A stretch of DNA of 8,371 nt, from positions 1 to 8,371 of the forward strand of contig CAZLWE010000095.1 of assembly GCA_964562985.1 (NCBI GenBank), read 5' to 3'. A program made the position numbers and the translations under genes. The stretch is from SHLQ01 sp964562985 (GTDB lineage Bacteria > Actinomycetota > Acidimicrobiia > Acidimicrobiales > SHLQ01). Shown piece after piece: positions 6,550-8,371 of this stretch (positions are counted from its first letter, which is position 1; every line of letters starts with the position of its first letter). Under the pieces are notes generated by a model. That model did not search any database, was not told the origin of the DNA, and saw only the letters and a program-made list of their open reading frames with translations.

Positions 6550-7583
6550 GTCTTCACCTCACTCTTGTTTGTTGCGTCTAGGAGAGAAAAGAGATCTTTC
6601 GGATCGCCCGGCTCGGCGATGAGGTCGAGAGTTTCGTAAAGGTCGGTGTCGGCGACTGAGTCCCGAAGGTATCGGAGCGCGGAGAAGTCCTCTATAGCGA
6701 ACCCGACCGAATCAAATATGGTTAGCTGATTCGGTGAGGTTCTGCCCGAAGTTTCTCCAGTAAGGACGCGCCACAATTCGGTGACGGGAAAGTCGTCTTC
6801 CAGTTGCTGGATCTCACCCTCGATGCGGGTCTGTTCGGGGTACTCGACGAAGACCTCGCCTCGCTTGAGGATATTGGCGTCCAGTTCCGTCTTTCCGGGA
6901 CAGTCCCCACCGATTGCGTTGATGTGAGTTCCATCCTCGACAGCGGAGTCGTGCAAGATGGTCGCGTTTGTCTTGTCGGCAGTGCAGGTGGTGATGACCT
7001 GTGCCCCATGCAGCGCGTCCTGCGCACTCGTTGCAATCGCGATGTCGAATCCTAGATCCTCGATGTTGTCGACTAGTTTGGTCATAGCATCAGGATCGGT
7101 ATCCCAGATCCGGAGACGATTGATGCCCAGAGCGGCGCGAAAGGCCAGCGCTTGGAACTCTGACTGTGAACCAGTCCCGATCATGGCCATGGTTTCGGAA
7201 CCGGCGGGTGCGAGGAGCTTGGCCGCGATCGCCGAAGTCGCTGCGGTCCTGAGCGCAGTGAGGATCGTCATCTCTGAAAGGAAGACCGGATAGCCGTTCT
7301 CTACGTCAGCGAGAACCCCGAATGCGGTGACGGTCTGCAGCCCCCTTTTCGTGTTGATCGGGTGACCGTTTACGTACTTGAAACCGTACGTCACGCCGTC
7401 GCTCGTGGGCATCAGCTCGATAACGCCATAGTGGGAGTGGCTCGCGACCCTAGGGGTCTTGTCGAACTGCTCCCATCGTCGGAAGTCGTTCTCGATGTAC
7501 TCGATCAGACCTTCAAGTATCGTGACGACGCCCGTTTGGCTAACCCATGAGCGAATGTTGTTGACGCCTACGAACTGGACCAT
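6546..7583 (-). CDS. ocd: Ornithine cyclodeaminase
   Basis: The enzyme converts L-ornithine to L-proline and ammonia with bound NAD+. The protein has 345 residues, the normal size for the OCD / mu-crystallin family.
Diagnostic features are Lys69 in FKYVNGHP, Arg112 in TALRTAATS, the nucleotide-binding MIGTGSQSEFQ (134-144) and AIGGDCPGKTEL (223-234) with Asp227. These correspond to the substrate-binding Lys, Arg and Asp of Pseudomonas putida OCD and argue for true ornithine cyclodeaminase rather than an alanine or ketimine dehydrogenase relative. FDSVGFAIEDFSALRYL (290-306) is also typical.
The frame is open further upstream to 7796, but that extension runs antisense through the Lrp gene and shows no similarity. 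The ATG at 7583 is preceded by AAGGGG (7597-7592) 8 nt away and gives the family N-terminus, so it is chosen.
It is the first gene of the operon. Confidence 0.95.
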   Translation of the reverse strand: MVQFVGVNNIRSWVSQTGVVTILEGLIEYIENDFRRWEQFDKTPRVASHSHYGVIELMPTSDGVTYGFKYVNGHPINTKRGLQTVTAFGVLADVENGYPVFLSEMTILTALRTAATSAIAAKLLAPAGSETMAMIGTGSQSEFQALAFRAALGINRLRIWDTDPDAMTKLVDNIEDLGFDIAIATSAQDALHGAQVITTCTADKTNATILHDSAVEDGTHINAIGGDCPGKTELDANILKRGEVFVEYPEQTRIEGEIQQLEDDFPVTELWRVLTGETSGRTSPNQLTIFDSVGFAIEDFSALRYLRDSVADTDLYETLDLIAEPGDPKDLFSLLDATNKSEVKT

Positions 7584-7591
7584 ATTGTCTA

Positions 7592-7597
7592 CCCCTT
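7592..7597 (-). promoter_or_regulatory. Ribosome binding site AAGGGG deciding the ocd start
   Basis: Read on the minus strand, AAGGGG lies 8 nt before the ATG at 7583. It supports that start over any of the in-frame upstream codons within the antisense extension. Confidence 0.6.
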
Positions 7598-7679
7598 CGA
7601 ATGTGATCTCTCTTCGACAGTACGGGCTGACGATATGATCACTCAATAGCCAAAACGTAGTAAAAGCGTTGACGAAGTG

Positions 7680-7695
7680 GACAAATCGCGTTGTC
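7680..7695. promoter_or_regulatory. 16-bp dyad GACAA-N6-TTGTC, candidate Lrp operator
   Basis: Perfect 5-bp inverted arms GACAA (7680-7684) and TTGTC (7691-7695) flank ATCGCG. The dyad overlaps the predicted -35 element of the plus-strand gene and lies in its spacer, the position expected for autorepression. Its right arm also overlaps the minus-strand TTGACA. The symmetry is visible; the binding protein is inferred from context. Confidence 0.4.
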
Positions 7696-7714
7696 AAAGA
7701 GTACGATTTGCAAG

Positions 7715-8146
7715 ATGCGTGACCTTGACGACCTCGATCGGCGGATGATTGCAGAGCTTCGCGTCGATGGGAGAGCGTCAGCGACCTCGCTGTCAAACCG
7801 GCTGGGAGTCTCGAGAGCGACGATCAACAGTCGATTGGATCGCTTGACCAGGGAAGGCATCGTTCAGGGGTTCACCGTCCGTATCCGCGATGACCACGAT
7901 GATGGCGAACTCCGAGCGGTAGCACTAGTCGAGGTTCAGGGGCGATCGACGGCGGAAGTAATTGAGCAGCTACGTGGCTTTCCAGAGATCCACGCGCTCC
8001 ACACGACGAACGGTGGGTGGGATCTCGTCGCTGAGCTCAGAATGAGTTCGTTACCTGACTTCGACAGAGTGCTGGGCCGGATTCGTTCAATCGACGGCGT
8101 GATCAACTCGGAGACGAGCTTGCTGCTCAGTTCTGTGTTGCGGTGA
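7715..8146 (+). CDS. Lrp/AsnC family transcriptional regulator
   Basis: The 143-residue protein has the usual two-domain plan. Residues 3-50 form a winged helix-turn-helix (LDDLDRRMIAELRVDGRAS, then LSNRLGVSRATINSRLDRL at 26-44 and EGIVQGF at 47-53). Residues about 67-141 form the RAM/AsnC ligand-binding and oligomerisation domain (AVALVEVQG, IHALHTTNGGWDLVAEL at 92-108, VLGRIRSIDGVINSETSLLL). Such proteins sense amino acids and form dimers to octamers.
It is transcribed divergently from the ornithine-proline operon and most likely controls it, with arginine, ornithine, citrulline or proline as effector; this is inference.
The frame also allows a TTG at 7691, eight codons earlier. The ATG at 7715 gives the normal family N-terminus and fits a predicted leaderless start. 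No Shine-Dalgarno sequence is visible for either. Confidence 0.92.
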   Translation: MRDLDDLDRRMIAELRVDGRASATSLSNRLGVSRATINSRLDRLTREGIVQGFTVRIRDDHDDGELRAVALVEVQGRSTAEVIEQLRGFPEIHALHTTNGGWDLVAELRMSSLPDFDRVLGRIRSIDGVINSETSLLLSSVLR

Positions 8147-8215
8147 AACTAGGCCCCTAGCGATTTTGGCGAGCTAGTAGCGGCTAAAGAGCTCCACTTC
8201 GCTCTCAAAGGCGCC

Positions 8216-8245
8216 TTGGTCCTCAGCTGAGATGGTCGGTATCGT
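8216..8245 (+). promoter_or_regulatory. Possible promoter with embedded palindrome CTCAGCTGAG
   Basis: A perfect 10-bp palindrome, CTCAGCTGAG, occupies 8222-8231. It directly follows a -35-like TTGGTC (8216-8221), with TATCGT (8240-8245) as a -10-like element after an 18-bp spacer. A palindrome in the spacer would suit a repressor of the downstream gene. The -35 match is weak, so only the palindrome is firm. A TATAAG at 8305-8310 is an alternative -10 but would leave almost no leader before the ribosome binding site. Confidence 0.25.
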
Positions 8246-8315
8246 CGAGTAGGTTAGGAATCGAAGCGGGTGCGGCGATGATGTGCCTGTGGTGAATCGA
8301 GATCTATAAGAAACC

Positions 8316-8321
8316 AGGAGA
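8316..8321 (+). promoter_or_regulatory. Shine-Dalgarno sequence AGGAGA of the gene at the right edge
   Basis: AGGAGA ends 6 nt before the ATG at 8328. A closer ATG at 8323 is followed at once by TGA, so 8328 is the start. Confidence 0.65.
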
Positions 8322-8327
8322 GATGTG

Positions 8328-8371
8328 ATGGTGGACCAAGCGTTGGCACGGCAGGAAAAATTGACCTTGAC
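8328..8371 (+). CDS. Start of an unidentified protein, truncated by the window edge
   Basis: Fourteen codons are visible (MVDQALARQEKLTL), behind a good ribosome binding site. The stretch is too short to place in a family. It follows the Lrp-type gene in the same direction after 181 bp. In loci of this kind the next gene is often an amino-acid transporter or a further catabolic enzyme, but nothing in these residues proves it. Confidence 0.55.
   Translation, partial: MVDQALARQEKLTL

Larger units (their letters stand above)
7584..7714. promoter_or_regulatory. Divergent promoter region between ocd operon and lrp-type gene
   Basis: This 131-bp region is visibly richer in A+T than its surroundings and separates the two divergent starts.
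On the plus strand, TGGACA (7678-7683) and TACGAT (7702-7707) form a plausible -35/-10 pair with an 18-bp spacer. The -10 ends 7 nt before the ATG at 7715, which would give a leaderless lrp transcript.
On the minus strand no pair with good spacing stands out, although a consensus -35 TTGACA occurs at 7697-7692. A TGATCA palindrome lies at 7636-7641.
Lrp-type regulators commonly bind such divergent regions. Promoter assignments are by eye. Confidence 0.5.

Noticed and set aside
7584..7796. 71-residue N-terminal extension of ornithine cyclodeaminase
   Set aside because: It is antisense to the Lrp-type gene, has no family similarity, and a ribosome binding site supports the ATG at 7583.
8188..8205. 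AGAGC/GCTCT hairpin after the lrp-type gene as terminator
   Set aside because: Only a 5-bp stem with an 8-nt loop and no T-run; too weak to call.
1..8371. CRISPR arrays, tRNA or rRNA genes, insertion sequences
   Set aside because: No regularly spaced repeats, no tRNA-like TTCGA/CCA context, and no transposase motifs or terminal inverted repeats were seen on either strand.

Overview
The window looks like chromosomal DNA of a high-G+C actinomycete, probably of the Rhodococcus/Nocardia/Gordonia type. This rests on moderately high G+C, GTG starts, the style of the PutA and OCD proteins, and catabolic oxidoreductase remnants. The species cannot be fixed from sequence alone. Family calls are made by eye from conserved motifs; no database search was run.

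Layout. (1) Positions 1-1231 hold debris of a catabolic cluster. The left edge carries a minus-strand block resembling the N-terminus of a Baeyer-Villiger type flavin monooxygenase. Next comes an intact ribosome binding site and the 5' half of a short-chain dehydrogenase (SDR), frameshifted by one base near 580. This is joined near 661-671 to the 3' two-thirds of a 3-hydroxyisobutyrate dehydrogenase (HIBADH)-type gene. (2) Positions 1232-1465 contain three ATGCAAC elements, a good Shine-Dalgarno (SD) sequence and a 22-codon orphan reading frame that ends exactly where putA ends. This may be a recombination boundary. (3) Positions 1466-7583 are a minus-strand operon, in transcription order ornithine cyclodeaminase, CtlX/ArgZ-type guanidino/ureido hydrolase, PAS-AraC regulator, bifunctional PutA. 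(4) Positions 7584-7714 are a divergent promoter region with a dyad. (5) Positions 7715-8146 encode an Lrp/AsnC-type regulator on the plus strand. (6) Positions 8147-8327 are intergenic and contain a perfect 10-bp palindrome. They are followed by the first 14 codons of a gene that leaves the window at 8328.

How the genes work together. The hydrolase should release ornithine from arginine or citrulline. Ornithine cyclodeaminase would convert ornithine to proline plus ammonia, and PutA would oxidise proline through P5C/glutamate semialdehyde to glutamate. One operon therefore encodes a route from arginine or citrulline to glutamate that yields ammonia and reducing power. The first two genes overlap by ATGA and are the separated counterparts of the two activities fused in cyanobacterial AgrE, which also feeds PutA. 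Two regulators belong to the locus: an Lrp-type protein divergent from the operon and a PAS-AraC protein inside it.

The enzymes themselves are known families. The least ordinary points are the combined arrangement, the embedded PAS-AraC gene, the predicted leaderless lrp transcript with a dyad in its promoter, and the gene wreckage on the left.
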